The position numbers and the translations under genes are program-made. From positions 1 through 32,848 of the forward strand of contig JAJVHU010000069.1 in assembly GCA_022072505.1 (NCBI GenBank): 32,848 bases of DNA, read 5' to 3'. Origin of the DNA: Phycisphaerae bacterium. GTDB taxonomy: Bacteria; Planctomycetota; Phycisphaerae; UBA1845. Position 1 is the stretch's first letter, and the number at the start of each line of letters is the position of its first letter. This document shows positions 32,573 to 32,848 of this stretch, piece after piece. The notes under the pieces were generated by a model, which saw only the letters and a program-made list of their open reading frames with translations, had not been told where the DNA came from and did no database searches.

Positions 32573-32645
32573 GAGGGCGTAGCTCAGTCGGCAGAGCACC
32601 TGCCTTTTAAGCAGGTGGTCCTGGGTTCGAGTCCCAGCGCCCTCA
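32573..32645 (+). tRNA. tRNA-Lys (UUU)
   Basis: The 73 bases fold into a cloverleaf: acceptor GAGGGCG/CGCCCTC (perfect), D-arm GCTC/GAGC, anticodon stem CCTGC/GCAGG with loop CTTTTAA (anticodon TTT), T-stem CTGGG/CCCAG with loop TTCGAGT, discriminator A. CCA is not encoded. The antisense strand is read by a likely integrase tail, so this gene is probably a second attachment site. Confidence 0.96.
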
Positions 32646-32848
32646 TTGCGTTTTCATGCGAAAAAACGCTTGTTTTCCCGGTGTTTTCCGCTTGTGTCAT
32701 CATCGTGGCACTTTTCCCCACCATGCCAGCAAATGCCACGTTTACCCCCCGAATGCCGGGCGCAAGTGCAACCGGGAGTGCAACGCGCTCCGCGTCCGGT
32801 TTCAACCGGTCCGCCCCTCGCACACGCGGGGGAGCCGTCTGCCGGGGC
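32584..32848 (-). CDS. Probable second integrase, C-terminal fragment over tRNA-Lys
   Basis: A minus-strand frame is open from the window edge to a stop at 32584. It reads PALPV-type residues (VALPVALAPGIRGVNVAFAG), a polar linker (MTQAENTGKTSVFSHENA) and then the antisense of tRNA-Lys (ALGLEPRTTCLKGRCSAD). Planctomycete tyrosine recombinases often have such ALPVAL-type, low-complexity tails that run into a tRNA. The catalytic part is outside the window, so the call rests on tail style and position only. The arrangement mirrors the integrase/tRNA-Thr junction at the other end. A chance open frame cannot be excluded. Confidence 0.45.
   Translation of the reverse strand, partial: PRQTAPPRVRGADRLKPDAERVALPVALAPGIRGVNVAFAGMVGKSATMMTQAENTGKTSVFSHENAMRALGLEPRTTCLKGRCSAD

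Overview
The window looks like a high-GC chromosome of a planctomycete, probably Phycisphaerae-like. The evidence is a prepilin-type protein with the FTLIELL start and a DG-rich tail, dockerin-like surface repeats, a large MoxR / DUF58 / von Willebrand (vWA) membrane-protein cluster, a DUF4175-like coiled-coil protein, and short AT-rich heptamer-type repeats between genes. No rRNA or core marker gene is present, so the lineage is an inference.

Region A (1-12,289) is an integrated element. It ends at the 3' end of a tRNA-Thr(UGU) gene and carries a tyrosine integrase, a small MerR/Xis-type helix-turn-helix protein, an IS630 remnant at the left edge and many unrecognised genes. Its core is (i) a zinc-finger protein overlapping a HerA/VirD4-type P-loop ATPase with a nuclease-like tail, and (ii) a tightly packed chaperone set: a two-part protein with a GrpE-like C-terminus, an Hsp70 without its helical lid, a soluble vWA protein with an intact MIDAS, and two tiny membrane proteins. 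This set is the best candidate for an undescribed system.

Region B (12,362-13,190) has no credible gene but holds two tandem repeats, one with an 11-bp period. Region C (13,190-15,917) is a cobalamin riboswitch with a clear intrinsic terminator, followed by two exported proteins, the second with dockerin-like repeats; these may be corrinoid-scavenging surface proteins.

Region D (15,957-23,550) holds a prepilin-like protein with a repeat-built leader, a DUF4175-like protein with a DnaJ-type cysteine cluster, a methyltransferase split at a run of 13 G, an iron-type ABC binding protein and fused permease without an ATPase gene, and an NHL-repeat lipoprotein.

Region E (23,757-32,106) is a MoxR/Bat-type cluster: a 1,060-aa vWA membrane protein, MoxR ATPase, DUF58 protein and BatA-like vWA protein, interrupted by a lower-GC three-gene insert (PBECR/DUF4258-like protein, DUF2283 protein, zinc-ribbon membrane protein). 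The right edge has a tRNA-Lys(UUU) with its own promoter and, antisense to it, the tail of what looks like a second integrase. The chromosomal stretch therefore seems to be bracketed by two tRNA-targeted elements.
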